Shown in pieces: positions 41,222 to 52,155 of a stretch of DNA of 64,000 nt. The stretch is taken from positions 1 through 64,000 of the forward strand of contig NZ_WBIR01000021.1 in the NCBI RefSeq assembly GCF_009749395.1, given 5' to 3'. The first letter of the stretch is position 1; the number at the start of each line of letters is the position of its first letter. This stretch comes from Agromyces salentinus (GTDB lineage: Bacteria > Actinomycetota > Actinomycetes > Actinomycetales > Microbacteriaceae). Made by a program: the position numbers and the translations under genes. The notes under the pieces are model-generated. The model searched no databases and was not told the origin of the DNA. It was given only the letters and a program-made list of their open reading frames with translations.

Positions 41222-41351
41222 GATGATCTCCTCGATGCTGTGCCGAACCAGGTCGTGGCCCGGTTCGGATCGATGCGTGCGGAAGCGACGTCCGCCCCCC
41301 GTTCGCCACTTTAGCGCGGGAGACCCGCCCCGCACACCTGTGACGGCGTCG

Positions 41352-42407
41352 TCAGGAGACCTGGACCTCGGTCGCCGGCAGCGTGGAGTCGGCGCCGAAC
41401 GAGAGGCCGGAGGGCTCGTGTCCGGCCATGATGAGCTGGGCGCCGAGTGCGGCGATCATCGCGCCGTTGTCGGTGCAGAGCGACAGCGGCGGGATGCGCA
41501 GCGCCACGCCCGCGGCATCCGCTCGCTCCTGCGCGAGCTCGCGGAGGCGTGCGTTGGCGACGACGCCGCCGCCGAGCAGGAGTCGCGGGACCCCGAGGTC
41601 GGTGCACGCCGCCACCGCCTTCGTCACGAGCACGTCGGCGACCGCCTCGCGGAAGCTCGCCGCGACGTCGGCGATCGGCACCGGTTCGCCGGCGGCCTCG
41701 CGCTGCTCGACCCATCTCGCGACCGCGGTCTTCAGGCCCGAGAAGCTGAAGTCGTAGCGGTGCGCCGCCTGGTCCTTCGCCTGCGTGAGGCCGCGCGGGA
41801 AGCGGATCGCCTTCGGGTCTCCGCCGGCGGCCGCCCGATCGATCTCGGGCCCGCCCGGATACGGCAGTCCGAGGACGCGCGCGACCTTGTCGAACGCCTC
41901 GCCGGCGGCATCGTCGACGGTCTCGCCGAGCAGTTCGACGTCGGAGACGAGGTCGCGTACGACGAGGAGCGACGTGTGACCCCCGGAGACCAGGAGGGCG
42001 ATCGTCGGCGTCTCGAGCGGCGCATCGGCATCGAGGAGGTCGGCCCCCACGTGACCCACGAGGTGGTTGACCGCGTAGATCGGGCGCTCGATCGCGAGCG
42101 CGAGGGCCTTCGCGGCTCCGACGCCGACCATCAACGCACCCGCGAGGCCCGGCCCGCTGGTCACGGCGACCGCGTCGAGTTCGTCCAGCGTCACGCCGGA
42201 CTCCTCGAGCGCAGCCTCGATGGTCGGGCCGAGCGCCTCGAGATGTGCCCTGGCGGCGACCTCCGGCACGACGCCGCCGTAGCGCGCATGCTCGTCCATC
42301 GAGGAGGCGATGACGTTGGCGAGCAGGCTCGTGCCGCGCACGATGCCGATGCCGGTCTCGTCGCAGGAGGTCTCGATGCCGAGCACGAGAGGTTGGTCGC
42401 GGTTCAT
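41352..42407 (-). CDS. tsaD: tRNA t6A threonylcarbamoyltransferase TsaD
   Basis: 351 residues. Transfers the threonylcarbamoyl group to A37 of ANN-decoding tRNAs with TsaB and Tsa[15 protein letters not shown] opens the ASKHA fold, metal-binding histidines H115 and H119 lie in NHLVGH, and [17 protein letters not shown] and [12 protein letters not shown] follow. Its ATG overlaps the rimI stop (ATGA). The chain tsaE, tsaB, rimI, tsaD gives the whole t6A transfer complex except TsaC. The frame is open upstream through rimI but has no support there. Confidence 0.97.
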   Translation of the reverse strand: MNRDQPLVLGIETSCDETGIGIVRGTSLLANVIASSMDEHARYGGVVPEVAARAHLEALGPTIEAALEESGVTLDELDAVAVTSGPGLAGALMVGVGAAKALALAIERPIYAVNHLVGHVGADLLDADAPLETPTIALLVSGGHTSLLVVRDLVSDVELLGETVDDAAGEAFDKVARVLGLPYPGGPEIDRAAAGGDPKAIRFPRGLTQAKDQAAHRYDFSFSGLKTAVARWVEQREAAGEPVPIADVAASFREAVADVLVTKAVAACTDLGVPRLLLGGGVVANARLRELAQERADAAGVALRIPPLSLCTDNGAMIAALGAQLIMAGHEPSGLSFGADSTLPATEVQVS

Positions 42408-42988
42408 GCCGTCTCCCCGGTGCTGGACGGTCGGATGCCGCGTGCCGGCGTCGTCGCGGTGCCCGGGACCTGCCGGCGGGCCGTCGGAGCGTCGGATGCC
42501 GCGGGGCGGGTCACCGCCTCGGGGACGTCGAGCCGCATGGCGATCGCGTCGACGCCGTCGGGCTGGTAGTAGCCGCGGCGGACGCCGATCTCGACGAACC
42601 CGAGGGAGTCGTAGAGCGCCTTCGCGATCGGGTTGTCGGCCCGCACCTCGAGGAACACGCGGGCGACGCGCATGCGCCTGGCGTGCGTGATGAGCGCGTG
42701 CATGAGCCCGCGGCCCAGGCCGATGCCGCGGGTGAACGGCGCGACGGCGATCGTCTGGACATCGGCGTCTCCGGTGCCGGCGGGGGCGTACAGCCCCGCG
42801 TAGCCGAGCAGTCGCTCGTCGGGGTTCTCGGCATCCTCGTCGACGGCGACGAGGTAGTAGCCGTGCTCCCCCTCGATCTCGGCACGCATCATCTGCTCCG
42901 ACCAGGCGTCGTTCGCGAACGTCGCGCGTTCGAGCGTCATGATCGGGGCGACGTCGTCGAGGCGCGCGCGGCGCATGAACACGCTCAT
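42404..42988 (-). CDS. rimI: Ribosomal protein alanine N-acetyltransferase-like GNAT protein
   Basis: 194 residues. GNAT fold: [20 protein letters not shown], the acetyl-CoA loop [19 protein letters not shown] and [26 protein letters not shown] are typical of RimI. The C-terminal 35 residues are a low-complexity alanine/threonine/proline tail with GGATGCC copies. The family acetylates N-termini (S18 in E. coli). It overlaps tsaD and tsaB by four bases each. Confidence 0.92.
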   Translation of the reverse strand: MSVFMRRARLDDVAPIMTLERATFANDAWSEQMMRAEIEGEHGYYLVAVDEDAENPDERLLGYAGLYAPAGTGDADVQTIAVAPFTRGIGLGRGLMHALITHARRMRVARVFLEVRADNPIAKALYDSLGFVEIGVRRGYYQPDGVDAIAMRLDVPEAVTRPAASDAPTARRQVPGTATTPARGIRPSSTGETA

Positions 42989-43605
42989 CGCAGCACCCGC
43001 TTCCCGGCGGACGGCGTGACGTCGGGGGCACGGAGGTAGAGCGGGGCGTCACCGGTCAGCGGCAGCCGCCCGGCCGCGAAGGCCAGTTCCGCGACCATGC
43101 CGATGCCGCCGGCCGAGACGGTGCTCGCGTCCACGCGCGCACCGTCGCGCTCGGGCACCTCGTCGCGGGGCACGAGCTGCGGCCCGACCGCACGGATCGG
43201 GAGACCCGCGTCGTCGAGCCCGTCGTAGGCGGAGACGGCGAACTCACGGCGGCGGGCATCGGTCACGACCTGCATCGGGCCGTCGCCGCCCTCGTGGTAC
43301 CAGAGCCAGGCGACCGCGTCGTGGCTGACGACCGGCACGAACGGGCGCCGGATCCCGAGGGCGAACGCATGTGCGGCGGCGATGCCCACCCGCAGGCCGG
43401 TGAACGGGCCCGGCCCCATGCCCCCGGCGACGCCGGAGAGCCGCGACGGGGTGATGGACGCCGCAGCGAGCGCCTGCCGGATCAGGTCGCCCACGACCTC
43501 GGCGTGCCGCATGGTGTCTGGTGTCCCGGCTTCGGCGATCACGCCGGCCCCATGGTCGACCACGGCGACGCTCGTGCCCGTCGAGGTGTCGATCGCGAGC
43601 AGCAT
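42985..43605 (-). CDS. tsaB: tRNA t6A biosynthesis protein TsaB
   Basis: 206 residues. [16 protein letters not shown] and [21 protein letters not shown] are the TsaB signature; the protein scaffolds TsaD. Its ATG has TAGGCT six bases ahead, overlapping the tsaE stop codon, so besides read-through from tsaE an internal leaderless start for tsaB-rimI-tsaD is likely. Confidence 0.95.
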   Translation of the reverse strand: MLLAIDTSTGTSVAVVDHGAGVIAEAGTPDTMRHAEVVGDLIRQALAAASITPSRLSGVAGGMGPGPFTGLRVGIAAAHAFALGIRRPFVPVVSHDAVAWLWYHEGGDGPMQVVTDARRREFAVSAYDGLDDAGLPIRAVGPQLVPRDEVPERDGARVDASTVSAGGIGMVAELAFAAGRLPLTGDAPLYLRAPDVTPSAGKRVLR

Positions 43606-43611
43606 GGGTCA

Positions 43612-43617
43612 AGCCTA
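43612..43617 (-). promoter_or_regulatory. Internal -10 box for tsaB-rimI-tsaD
   Basis: Minus strand TAGGCT, six bases, ATG. The TAG of the box is the stop codon of tsaE. Confidence 0.5.
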
Positions 43618-44166
43618 CCGAGGGTCCGCGTACGAGGTGGCCGCCCACCTCGGGCCGAAGCCGCGGACCGAGACGACCCGTGGCTCGTCGGCCCCGAGGA
43701 ACTCGGCGTCGGCGTCGTCGAGGACGGGCCCGTCGCCGGCGTGCGGCGTCTGCCCGGCGACATCCCCTGCGGCGCCACCCGCCGCGCCCTGCGGCCGTTC
43801 GATCTCGACCTCGAGCCAGGACGGGCTCACGTCGTCGAGCAGGCCCGCGCCCCATTCGACGACGACGACCGAACCGGCGAAGTCGAGGTCGAGGTCCTCG
43901 ACGAGCTCTGGGCTGCCGAGCCGGTAGGCGTCGACGTGGACCAGTGGCGGTCCTCCGACGAGACTCGGATGCGTACGGGCCAGGACGAAGGTCGGCGACT
44001 GCACGGGCCCGCGCACCCCGAGCCCGGCGCCGATGCCCCGCGTGAGGGTCGTCTTGCCCGCGCCGAGCGGACCGGTCAGCACCAGCAGGTCGCCCGCGCG
44101 CAGCTGCGCACCGAGGTCGCGCCCGAACGCCTCCATGCCCGCGGCATCCGCGATCTCGAGCCGCAT
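43615..44166 (-). CDS. tsaE: tRNA t6A ATPase TsaE
   Basis: 183 residues. Walker A GPLGAGKTTLTRGIGAGLG, then SPTFVLARTHPS, HVDAYRLGSPEL and VVVEWGAGLL, the TsaE pattern. The C-terminal 45 residues (rich in alanine, glycine and acidic residues) extend beyond the usual family end. ATG overlaps the alr stop by one base (TGATG). Confidence 0.94.
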   Translation of the reverse strand: MRLEIADAAGMEAFGRDLGAQLRAGDLLVLTGPLGAGKTTLTRGIGAGLGVRGPVQSPTFVLARTHPSLVGGPPLVHVDAYRLGSPELVEDLDLDFAGSVVVVEWGAGLLDDVSPSWLEVEIERPQGAAGGAAGDVAGQTPHAGDGPVLDDADAEFLGADEPRVVSVRGFGPRWAATSYADPR

Positions 44167-45329
44167 CAGGCGCGCCCCTCGTAGGTGCGGACGACGCGCG
44201 TGCCGATGCGCGTGACGATCTCGTAGCCGATCGTGTCGGCGGCCGCGGCCCAGTCGTCGGCCGATGGCGCTCCCGATGCGGGATCTCCGAAGAGCACGAC
44301 GGGATCCCCGACTGCCACGGCGTCCTCGCCGACGTCGACGACGAACTGGTCCATGGCGATGCGCCCGACCACCGGACGGCGGCGGCCGGCGAGCAGGACC
44401 TCGCCTCGGCCGGAGGCCTGCCGCGGGATCCCATCGGCGTAGCCGAGCGGGACGAGGGCGAGGGTGGTCGCGCGGGGCGCGTGCCACGTGTGGTCGTACG
44501 AGACGCCCGTGCCCGGCTCGACGCGTCGCACGGCGATGATCCGCCCGCGCAACGTCATGGCCGGGGTCAGGCCCAGGTCGGCGGCCGTGGTGCCGTCGCC
44601 GTACGGCGTCACCCCGTAGGTGCCGATGCCGATGCGGACGAGGTCGAACCGCGCCTCGGGCAGCCGGAGCGCAGCCGCGGTCGACGCGAGGTGCCTGACC
44701 TCGGGCGCGAGTCCGGCAGCGGATGCCGCCGCGAGCGCGCGCTCGAACGACGCCAGCTGCGCGGCATCCGTCTCGGCGCTGGTGTTCGCGAGATGGCTGA
44801 ACACGCCCCTGACCCGGATGCGGCCGGCCCGCTCGTGCGCGGCGGCGGCCTGGACCACGGCCTGCCACTGCTCGGGGGGAACGCCGTTGCGGCTGAGGCC
44901 GGTGTCGATCTTGAGGTGCACGTTCGCGGTCGTGGTCGCCTCGGCCGCGACGCGTGCGGCGGACTCGAGCTGGTCGAGCGAGGAGATGCCGAGGTCGACG
45001 TCGCGCTCGACGGCTCGCGCGAACGGCGCGTCGGCGTCGTGGAGCCAGGCGAGCACCGGCGCGGTGATGCCGGCGTCTCGGAGGGCGAAGGCCTCGGCGA
45101 GATCCGCGACGCCGAGCCAGGTCGCGCCGGCCCGGAGGGCCGCCTCGGCGACGGGCACCGCGCCGTGGCCGTAGGCATCGGCCTTGACCACGACCATGAC
45201 CGCCGCCGGGTGCACGCGTTCGGCGATCGTGGAGACGTTGCGACGAACCGCATCGAGGTCGATGCGGGCCTCGCGTACGAGCTCGACCGCGCGTGCCTCG
45301 GCGGCCTCCGCCTCGCGGGGCGGCGTCAC
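44166..45329 (-). CDS. alr: Alanine racemase
   Basis: 387 residues. Makes D-alanine for peptidoglycan. PLP lysine K49 in VVVKADAYGHGA, KIDTGLSRNGV, and the second-subunit catalytic tyrosine in VSYDHTWHA; GRIAMDQFVVDVG is conserved. Starts at GTG overlapping the acpS stop (GTGA); its stop overlaps the tsaE ATG. Position between acpS and tsaE matches other actinobacteria. Confidence 0.96.
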   Translation of the reverse strand: MTPPREAEAAEARAVELVREARIDLDAVRRNVSTIAERVHPAAVMVVVKADAYGHGAVPVAEAALRAGATWLGVADLAEAFALRDAGITAPVLAWLHDADAPFARAVERDVDLGISSLDQLESAARVAAEATTTANVHLKIDTGLSRNGVPPEQWQAVVQAAAAHERAGRIRVRGVFSHLANTSAETDAAQLASFERALAAASAAGLAPEVRHLASTAAALRLPEARFDLVRIGIGTYGVTPYGDGTTAADLGLTPAMTLRGRIIAVRRVEPGTGVSYDHTWHAPRATTLALVPLGYADGIPRQASGRGEVLLAGRRRPVVGRIAMDQFVVDVGEDAVAVGDPVVLFGDPASGAPSADDWAAAADTIGYEIVTRIGTRVVRTYEGRA

Positions 45330-45688
45330 GCCGGATCCCCGGTCTCGAGGATCACGAATGCGCTCGCGATGCCCGCGTCGTGGCTCATCGACAGGTGCAC
45401 CCGAGCGACGCCAAGCGAACGCACATGCTCGGCGAGCCCGCCGGAGAGCTCGAAGTCGGGGTTGCCCTCGGCGTCCTGCACGATCCTCATCTCGTGCCAG
45501 CGGACCACGGCGTGACCGCCGAGCGCCTTGATGAGCGACTCCTTCGCGGCGAACCGGGCGGCGAGCGATCGAGCGGGCCGACCGCGTTCGCTCTGGGCGA
45601 ACAGGCGCTCGACGAGGGCCGGGGTCCGCGCGATCGACCGCTCGAACCGGGCGATGTCGACCACGTCGATGCCGATGCCGATGATCAC
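45326..45688 (-). CDS. acpS: Holo-[acyl-carrier-protein] synthase
   Basis: 120 residues. Adds 4'-phosphopantetheine from CoA to acyl carrier protein. GIGIDVVDIARFE carries the metal-binding aspartate, LAARFAAKESLIKALGG the glutamate and catalytic lysine, and HLSMSHDAGIASAFVI the C-terminal signature. Start GTG follows glmS by 19 bases and lacks a strong ribosome site. CoA for the reaction depends on coaA, which lies beyond glmS. Confidence 0.95.
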   Translation of the reverse strand: MIIGIGIDVVDIARFERSIARTPALVERLFAQSERGRPARSLAARFAAKESLIKALGGHAVVRWHEMRIVQDAEGNPDFELSGGLAEHVRSLGVARVHLSMSHDAGIASAFVILETGDPA

Positions 45689-45707
45689 GAGGACGCCCCC
45701 GACGGAC

Positions 45708-47558
45708 TCACTCCACCGTCACCGACTTCGCGAGGTTGCGCGGCTGGTCGACGTCGAGCCCCTTGGCCTGCGACAACTCCATGGCGAAGACCTGCAGGGG
45801 CACGACGGCGAGGAGCGGCTCGAACAGGGGCGCGGCGAGGGGAATGCGGATGACCTCGTCGGCGAAGGGGAGCACCGCGGCGTCGCCGGCCTCGGCGATC
45901 GCGATGACGCGCGCGCCACGAGCGCGGATCTCCTGGATGTTCGAGACGACCTTCGGATGCAGGCTGGCCGAGCCTCGCGGGCTCGGAACCACGACGAACA
46001 CCGGCTGGCCGGGTTCGATGAGGGCGATCGGACCGTGCTTCAGCTCGCCGGCGGCGAAGCCCTCGGCATGGATGTAGGCGAGTTCCTTGAGCTTCAGCGC
46101 GCCCTCGAGCGCGATCGGGAACCCGACATGGCGACCCAGGAACAGCACGGAGCGGGTGTCGGCCATCCAGTGCGCCAACTGCGCGACGCGCTCGGACTCA
46201 CCGAGCACCGTCTCGATCTTGGCGGGGATCTCCTGCAACTCGGTGAGCGCCTCGGTGAGCGCCTCGCGGGAGAGCGTGCCCCGCACGCGCGCCAGGTGCA
46301 GCCCGAACAGGTACAGCGCCGTGATCTGTGCGACGAACGCCTTCGTGGAGGCGACCGCGACCTCCGGACCGGCATGCGTGTAGACGACGGCATCCGACTC
46401 GCGCGGGATCGTCGCGCCCTGCGTGTTGCAGATCGAGATGGTGCGGGCACCCTGCTCGCGGGCGTACTTGACCGCCATCAGGGTGTCCATGGTCTCGCCG
46501 GACTGGCTGATCGAGAGCACCAGGGTGGTGTCGTCGATGACGGGCTCCCGGTAGCGGAACTCATGGCTCAGCTCGACCTCGACGGGCACGCGCGCCCACT
46601 GCTCGATCGCGTACTTCGCCACGAGACCGGCATAGGACGCGGTGCCGCAGGCGACGATCGTGATGCGCCGGATGCCGCGGAGCTCGTCATCCCCGAAGGA
46701 CTCCAACTCGGGGATGTGCACCTCGCCCTCGACGATCCGGCCCCGGATCGTGTTCGCGACGGCCTCTGGCTGCTCCGAGACCTCCTTGCGCATGAAGGAG
46801 CTCCACCCGCCCTTCTCGGCCGCCGAGGCGTCCCAGGCCACCTCGAAGGGCTCGACCTCGACCGGCACGCCGTCGAAGTCGGTGACGACGACGTCGTCGG
46901 CCGTGATCGCGACGATCTGGTCCTGGCCGATCGCGACGGCGCGCTTGGTGTACTCGACGAAGGCGGCGACATCCGACCCGAAGAAGTTCTCGCCCTCGCC
47001 GAGGCCGATCACCAGCGGCGAGTTGCGACGGGCGCCGACGACGAGCCCGGGCGCATCGCGGTGCACCGCGAGGAGCGTGAACGCGCCCTCGAGCCGGCCG
47101 ACGGTCGCGCGGAACGCCTCGCGGAGGTCGCCCGTGCGGCGGACCTCGCGGCCGAGCAGCACCGCGGCCACCTCGGTGTCGGTCTCGGACTCGAACGTGT
47201 GGCCCTCGGCCTCGAGCTCCTGCTTGAGCTCGGAGAAGTTCTCGATGATGCCGTTGTGGATCAGGGCGAGGCGGCCCTCGTCGCCGAGGTGCGGGTGGGC
47301 GTTGCGGTCGGTCGGCCCGCCGTGGGTCGCCCACCTCGTGTGCCCGATGCCGGTGCGCCCCGCATGCAGCGGATTCGCCGCGAGCTCGTCGGCGAGCACC
47401 TTGAGCTTGCCCGCGCGCTTGGCGGTCTCGATCGCGCCGTCGTCGTCGACGATCGCCACTCCCGCCGAGTCGTAGCCGCGATATTCGAGGCGCTTCAGGC
47501 CGCCCATGAGCACGTCGACGCTGCTGCGAGCCCCGACGTAACCGACAATTCCACACAT
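45708..47558 (-). CDS. glmS: Glutamine-fructose-6-phosphate aminotransferase
   Basis: 616 residues. Makes glucosamine-6-phosphate, first step to UDP-GlcNAc. Cys2 in MCGIVGYVG is the glutaminase nucleophile; GIGHTRWATHG and NGIIENF follow; the two SIS domains carry SQSGETMDT and TKAFVAQI; ends QPRNLAKSVTVE. The ATG is preceded by TAGAAT seven bases away (leaderless). No glmS ribozyme is present, as expected for an actinobacterium. glmM, the next pathway step, lies beyond coaA. Confidence 0.97.
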   Translation of the reverse strand: MCGIVGYVGARSSVDVLMGGLKRLEYRGYDSAGVAIVDDDGAIETAKRAGKLKVLADELAANPLHAGRTGIGHTRWATHGGPTDRNAHPHLGDEGRLALIHNGIIENFSELKQELEAEGHTFESETDTEVAAVLLGREVRRTGDLREAFRATVGRLEGAFTLLAVHRDAPGLVVGARRNSPLVIGLGEGENFFGSDVAAFVEYTKRAVAIGQDQIVAITADDVVVTDFDGVPVEVEPFEVAWDASAAEKGGWSSFMRKEVSEQPEAVANTIRGRIVEGEVHIPELESFGDDELRGIRRITIVACGTASYAGLVAKYAIEQWARVPVEVELSHEFRYREPVIDDTTLVLSISQSGETMDTLMAVKYAREQGARTISICNTQGATIPRESDAVVYTHAGPEVAVASTKAFVAQITALYLFGLHLARVRGTLSREALTEALTELQEIPAKIETVLGESERVAQLAHWMADTRSVLFLGRHVGFPIALEGALKLKELAYIHAEGFAAGELKHGPIALIEPGQPVFVVVPSPRGSASLHPKVVSNIQEIRARGARVIAIAEAGDAAVLPFADEVIRIPLAAPLFEPLLAVVPLQVFAMELSQAKGLDVDQPRNLAKSVTVE

Positions 47559-47565
47559 GGGCTCG

Positions 47566-47571
47566 ATTCTA
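47566..47571 (-). promoter_or_regulatory. -10 box of glmS, predicted leaderless
   Basis: Minus strand TAGAAT, seven bases, then ATG of glmS. Confidence 0.6.
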
Positions 47572-47627
47572 CGTGGCCGGACCGAGCCGCCCGCCCGCCC
47601 GTCTCCGAACGCCGGGACCGGCGACAC

Positions 47628-47633
47628 TAGACT
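47628..47633 (+). promoter_or_regulatory. -10 box of coaA, predicted leaderless
   Basis: TAGACT, six bases, then GTG at 47640. The divergent glmS box is about 60 bases away, so glmS and coaA share an 81-bp promoter region. Confidence 0.6.
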
Positions 47634-47639
47634 GTCGAG

Positions 47640-48596
47640 GTGCCGGATCCGCAGACCTCGTCCACGCCCGTCACCCAGTTCTCACCGTTCATGGAACTCG
47701 GTCGGGCCGACTGGGCGGCGCTCGCGCCCTCGGTCCCCGCACCACTGAGCGAGACCGAGATCGTCCAACTGCGAGGCCTCGGCGAACCGCTGGACATGCG
47801 CGAGGTCGCCGAGGTCTACCTGCCGCTGAGCCGACTCCTGAACCTCTACGTCGGCGGCACGAAGTCGCTCCGCAGCGCGACCGGCGAGTTCCTCCGCGAG
47901 CGCGTCGAATCCACCCCCTTCGTCATCGGCGTGGCCGGTTCGGTCGCCGTGGGCAAGTCGACCATCGCTCGCGTGCTCCGCGAACTCCTGGCCCGCTGGG
48001 AGCACACCCCGCGCGTCGAACTCGTCACGACGGACGGGTTCCTGTTCCCGAACGCCGAGCTCGAACGGCGCGGCCTCATGACGCGCAAGGGATTCCCGGA
48101 GTCGTACAACCGTCGCGCACTGCTCCGTTTCGTGAGCGACGTCAAGGCCGGCGCCCCCGAGGTCCGGGCCCCCTTCTACTCGCACCTCGCCTACGACATC
48201 GTGCCCGACGCGGCCGTGACCGTGCGACGGCCCGACGTGCTCATCGTCGAGGGGCTGAACGTGCTGCAGCCGCCGGGGCCCGGCCATCGCCTCGCCGTCA
48301 GCGACCTCTTCGACTTCTCCATCTACGTCGACGCTCGCACGAGCGACATCGCGCGCTGGTACGAGGAACGGTTCCTGAAGCTCCAGCGCGGCGCGTTCGC
48401 GAACCCGCGCTCGTACTTCCACCGCTACGCGAGCCTCACCGAGGAGGAGGCGCGCACACGTGCGGGCGAGATCTGGCGCTCGATCAACGAACCGAACCTG
48501 CTCCAGAACATCCGCCCGACCCGGTCGCGGGCCTCGCTGGTGCTGCGCAAGAGCCCCGACCACTCGGTGTCGACCGTGCTGCTGCGCAAGCTCTGA
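47640..48596 (+). CDS. coaA: Pantothenate kinase (type I)
   Basis: 318 residues. Phosphorylates pantothenate, first step of CoA synthesis. P-loop GSVAVGKS at 100-107, [20 protein letters not shown](R)RALL, and [10 protein letters not shown], all CoaA type I features. Start GTG directly follows a -10 box, so the mRNA is probably leaderless. It is the only plus-strand gene between 39540 and the end of the window. Confidence 0.96.
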   Translation: MPDPQTSSTPVTQFSPFMELGRADWAALAPSVPAPLSETEIVQLRGLGEPLDMREVAEVYLPLSRLLNLYVGGTKSLRSATGEFLRERVESTPFVIGVAGSVAVGKSTIARVLRELLARWEHTPRVELVTTDGFLFPNAELERRGLMTRKGFPESYNRRALLRFVSDVKAGAPEVRAPFYSHLAYDIVPDAAVTVRRPDVLIVEGLNVLQPPGPGHRLAVSDLFDFSIYVDARTSDIARWYEERFLKLQRGAFANPRSYFHRYASLTEEEARTRAGEIWRSINEPNLLQNIRPTRSRASLVLRKSPDHSVSTVLLRKL

Positions 48597-48692
48597 CGCC
48601 GTTCGGCCACGTCGCGGCATCCCACGTCCCGGCTTCGGCGCGCCGGTCGCGCTCGATCGTCGGTCGCCACGCGACACCGACCCGCCGAGGGA

Positions 48693-50060
48693 TCAGGCGG
48701 GAAGTGCGAGCCGCACCCTGACGACCTCGGCGAGGGATGCCGCGTGGCGTTCGGCGTCGTCCTGGCTGAGCGCCTCGACCATGACGCGGACCATCGGCTC
48801 GGTGCCCGAGGGTCGGAGGAGGACGCGTCCGCCGTCGCCGAGTTCGGCCTCGACCGCCGCCACCGCGGCCGCGATCGCCTCGTCACCGGCCATGGCGTGG
48901 TGGTCGACCCCGCGCACGTTGACGAGGACCTGCGGATAGACCGTCATGACCTTCGCGAGCTCGCCGAGCGACTTGCCGGTCCGGGCCATCTCGGCGACGA
49001 GGTGGAGGCCCGTGAGCACTCCGTCGCCCGTGGTCGCGTGCTCGCTCATGATGACGTGGCCCGACTGCTCGCCGCCGAGGGCGAGCTTCTCGGCCGCGAG
49101 GGCCTCGAGCACGTACCGGTCGCCGACCTTCGTCTCGACGACCCGGATGCCGCGATCGGCCATCGCACGTCGCAGGCCGAGGTTCGACATGACCGTCACG
49201 ACGAGGGTGTCGTCCGTGAGCGCGCCGCGCTCGTGCATCGCCACCGCGAGGATCGCCATGATCATGTCGCCGTCGATGATGTTGCCGTCGGCGTCGACGG
49301 CAAGGCACCGATCGGCATCGCCGTCGTGCGCGATGCCGACGTCGGCCCCGTGTTCGAGGACCGCCGCGGAGAGCAGGTCGAGGTGCGTGGATCCGACGCC
49401 GTCGTTGATGTTCATGCCGTCGGGATCGGCTCCGATGACGGTGACCTTCGCACCCGCATCGCGGAACGTCTCGGGCGACACGCCCGCTGCCGCGCCGTGC
49501 GCGCAGTCGAGCACGACGTGGATGCCGTCGAGACGGTTGGGCAGTGTGCCGAGCAGGTGCACCACGTACCGGTCCTCCGCGTCGGCGAACCGACGGATGC
49601 GGCCGACGCCGCCGCCGATGGGGGCGAGCTTCTGCTTGCCGAGGTAGGACTCGATGCGGTCCTCGACCTCGTCGGGGAGCTTCGTGCCGCCGAACGAGAA
49701 GAACTTGATGCCGTTGTCGGGCGCGGGGTTGTGCGAGGCCGAGATCATGACCCCGAAGTCGGCACCGATCGAATCGATCAGGAAGGCCGTGGCCGGGGTG
49801 GGGATGACGCCGGCATCGAGCACGTCGACGCCCGAACTGGCGAGGCCCGCCGAGACGGCGGCGGTGAGGAACTCACCTGAGACGCGCGGGTCGCGGGCGA
49901 CGACCGCGACGGGGCGTTTGCCCGCGGCGCGGCGTTCATCGGCATGCCGCCCCTGCGTGAGGACGGCGGCAGCCGCCTGGGCGAGGCCCAGGGCCAGGTC
50001 AGCCGTGAGTTCACGGTTGGCCAGGCCCCGGACCCCGTCAGTTCCGAAGAGCCGGGGCAT
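48693..50060 (-). CDS. glmM: Phosphoglucosamine mutase
   Basis: 455 residues. Converts glucosamine-6-phosphate to glucosamine-1-phosphate. Phosphoserine S109 in [15 protein letters not shown], metal loop [11 protein letters not shown], sugar loop GGEQSGH, phosphate loop [14 protein letters not shown]. It lies 21 bases after rpsI and is likely part of the rplM-rpsI transcript, as in other actinobacteria. Confidence 0.97.
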   Translation of the reverse strand: MPRLFGTDGVRGLANRELTADLALGLAQAAAAVLTQGRHADERRAAGKRPVAVVARDPRVSGEFLTAAVSAGLASSGVDVLDAGVIPTPATAFLIDSIGADFGVMISASHNPAPDNGIKFFSFGGTKLPDEVEDRIESYLGKQKLAPIGGGVGRIRRFADAEDRYVVHLLGTLPNRLDGIHVVLDCAHGAAAGVSPETFRDAGAKVTVIGADPDGMNINDGVGSTHLDLLSAAVLEHGADVGIAHDGDADRCLAVDADGNIIDGDMIMAILAVAMHERGALTDDTLVVTVMSNLGLRRAMADRGIRVVETKVGDRYVLEALAAEKLALGGEQSGHVIMSEHATTGDGVLTGLHLVAEMARTGKSLGELAKVMTVYPQVLVNVRGVDHHAMAGDEAIAAAVAAVEAELGDGGRVLLRPSGTEPMVRVMVEALSQDDAERHAASLAEVVRVRLALPA

Positions 50061-50081
50061 TCGGAGAACCGGAGGCCCGGA

Positions 50082-50567
50082 TCAGCGCTTGGAGAACTGA
50101 GGTGCCTTGCGGGCCTTCTTGAGACCGGCCTTCTTGCGCTCGATGACGCGGGCGTCACGAGTGAGGAAGCCGGCCTTCTTCAGGGTCGCGCGGTTGTTCT
50201 CGCGGTCGATCTCGTTCAGCGCACGAGCGATCGCGAGGCGGAGCGCGCCGGCCTGACCCGAGGGGCCGCCGCCGGTGATCTTGCCGACCACGTCGTACGA
50301 GCCGGTGAGCTCGAGGACGGTGAAGGGGTCGGTGATGAGCTGCTGGTGCAGCTTGTTCGGGAAGTAGTCGGCGAACTCACGGCCGTTGACCGTGATGTTG
50401 CCTGCGCCCGGGACGACGCGCACGCGCGCGATGGCCTGCTTGCGACGGCCGACGGCTGCGCCGGACACGTTGAGCACGGCACGGGGGGTGGTGGGAGCGG
50501 CCGCGGGGGCGCTCTCAGTGGTGTAGCTCTCCGGAGCCGCGTCGAGCTGGTCTGCGATCTTCGCCAT
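50082..50567 (-). CDS. rpsI: 30S ribosomal protein S9
   Basis: 161 residues. The family core begins at about residue 38 ([17 protein letters not shown]) and ends with the basic tail [12 protein letters not shown] that reaches the tRNA in the P site. An N-terminal alanine/threonine-rich extension of about 35 residues precedes it, common in actinobacteria. ATG has AAAAGGA about a dozen bases ahead. It follows rplM by 41 bases. Confidence 0.97.
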   Translation of the reverse strand: MAKIADQLDAAPESYTTESAPAAAPTTPRAVLNVSGAAVGRRKQAIARVRVVPGAGNITVNGREFADYFPNKLHQQLITDPFTVLELTGSYDVVGKITGGGPSGQAGALRLAIARALNEIDRENNRATLKKAGFLTRDARVIERKKAGLKKARKAPQFSKR

Positions 50568-50608
50568 GGTGGTGTGAATCCTTTTCGAGAACGTCGAGGG
50601 GGCCGGAA

Positions 50609-51055
50609 CTACTGCGCGACCTGGGTGAGGGTGTACGGCTTGGGCTGCTGAGCTGCGTGGGGGTGCTCCGCGCCTGCGTAGACCTTAAGCTTCTTGATCT
50701 GGGCGCGCCCGAGGGAGTTCTTCGGGAGCATGCCGCGGATCGCCTTCTCGACGGCGCGGACGGGGTTCTTCTCGAGGAGCTCGGCGTAGCCGACCGCCTT
50801 GAGGCCGCCCGGGTAGCCCGAGTGACGGTAGGCCTTCTTCTGCTCGAGCTTCTGGCCGGTGAGGGCCACCTTCTCGGCGTTGACGATGATGACGAAGTCA
50901 CCGGTGTCCATGTGGTTCGCGAAGGTCGGCTTGTGCTTGCCGCGCAGCAGGGCTGCGGTGTGGCTCGCGAGACGGCCGAGAACGATGTCGGTGGCGTCGA
51001 TGACGACCCAGTCGTGCTGGATCTCATTCGCCTTGGGGGTGTACGTGCGCGTCAC
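50609..51055 (-). CDS. rplM: 50S ribosomal protein L13
   Basis: 148 residues. [45 protein letters not shown] and [11 protein letters not shown] are the L13 pattern. Start GTG gives TRTYTPK, the usual actinobacterial N-terminus. The leader of about 130 bases to truA contains a TAGGCT box near 51190, a likely promoter for rplM-rpsI-glmM. Confidence 0.97.
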   Translation of the reverse strand: MTRTYTPKANEIQHDWVVIDATDIVLGRLASHTAALLRGKHKPTFANHMDTGDFVIIVNAEKVALTGQKLEQKKAYRHSGYPGGLKAVGYAELLEKNPVRAVEKAIRGMLPKNSLGRAQIKKLKVYAGAEHPHAAQQPKPYTLTQVAQ

Positions 51056-51191
51056 AGGAGTGCTGCTTTCTGATCGAGTGAGGGGTTCGTGAATCCCACT
51101 CCGATGGGCGTTCGTCCGCGATGCGGAGGAGCGACCCGGTGGAGGGCTCAACTTCGGGCATCGACGCAGATGGCGATACCAAAGAGATAGC

Positions 51192-52148
51192 CTAGCCGAT
51201 GACCCCGTCAACGCGCAATTCGCGACGTGCCCTCGTCTGACGCGCGCGGGCCTCGAGCTCGTCTCCCTCGGGGTAGCCGACCTCGGTCAGCACCAACCCC
51301 TTCGCCGGCATCACCTTGAAGGCGCTCGTGCGCTCGGCGGCCCGAAGGAGCGCGACCGGATCTGCAGCGTCGAGCCGCCCCTCCCCCACGGCGACGCAGG
51401 CGCCGACGAGCGCGCGGACCATCGAGTGGCAGAATGCGTCGGCCTGCAGCGATGCGACGAGCACTCCGTCCTGGCCTCTTCGCCACCGGTACACCTGCAG
51501 CGTGCGGATCGTGGTCGCCTCCTCACGCGGCTTGCAGTACGACGCGAAGTCGTGCAGGCCGATCAGTGTGCCCGCCGCGGCATCCATCGCCTCCGCATCG
51601 AGCGCCCTCGGGTAGGACACGGTGCTCCGCCTGGCGAGCGGGTCGTGGGACGCCTGGGCGTCGGCGATGCGGTACTCGTACCGCCTCCAGACGGCCGAGA
51701 ACCGGGCGTCGAAGCCGTCGGGAGCAACGGATGCGCGCGTGATCACCACGTCGGAGTCCGCGCCGATGATGCCCGTGAGCCGGCGCGCGAGCACCGTGGC
51801 GGGCGAGCGCCCTTCGTCGCCGTGGCCGCGACGGGGGGCCGTGACCGTGCTGAGCGCGTGCAGCGGGAGGTCGAGGTGGGCGACCTGGCCCCTGGCGTGG
51901 ACCCCCGCATCGGTCCGCCCGGCAACGGTGAGGCGCGGCCGCATCCCGACACGACGGAAGAGCGTGGCGAGCGCGTCCTCGACGACGCCCTGCACCGTGC
52001 GCAACCGCGGTTGACGGCTCCAGCCCGAGAAGTCCGTGCCGTCGTAGGCGATGTCCAGGCGGAGCCGGACGTGGTCGACGGCCGGTTCGAGAGGCCGCTC
52101 GCGGGTTGCCGAGGGCTCCCCCGAGGCATCCGACCCACTCGCGACCAT
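51192..52148 (-). CDS. truA: tRNA pseudouridine synthase A (positions 38-40)
   Basis: 318 residues. [13 protein letters not shown] opens the fold, the catalytic aspartate is in [18 protein letters not shown], and RRYEYRI and [14 protein letters not shown] follow. The insert after LPLHAL (about 20 residues) is longer than in E. coli. ATG at 52148 has TAGGCT seven bases before it (leaderless), so truA is transcribed separately from rplQ, from which a strong terminator and about 270 noncoding bases separate it. Confidence 0.95.
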   Translation of the reverse strand: MVASGSDASGEPSATRERPLEPAVDHVRLRLDIAYDGTDFSGWSRQPRLRTVQGVVEDALATLFRRVGMRPRLTVAGRTDAGVHARGQVAHLDLPLHALSTVTAPRRGHGDEGRSPATVLARRLTGIIGADSDVVITRASVAPDGFDARFSAVWRRYEYRIADAQASHDPLARRSTVSYPRALDAEAMDAAAGTLIGLHDFASYCKPREEATTIRTLQVYRWRRGQDGVLVASLQADAFCHSMVRALVGACVAVGEGRLDAADPVALLRAAERTSAFKVMPAKGLVLTEVGYPEGDELEARARQTRARRELRVDGVIG

Positions 52149-52155
52149 ACCCGCC

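Noticed and set aside
47559-47639. glmS ribozyme upstream of glmS
   Set aside because: Only 81 bases separate glmS and coaA, and both appear leaderless.
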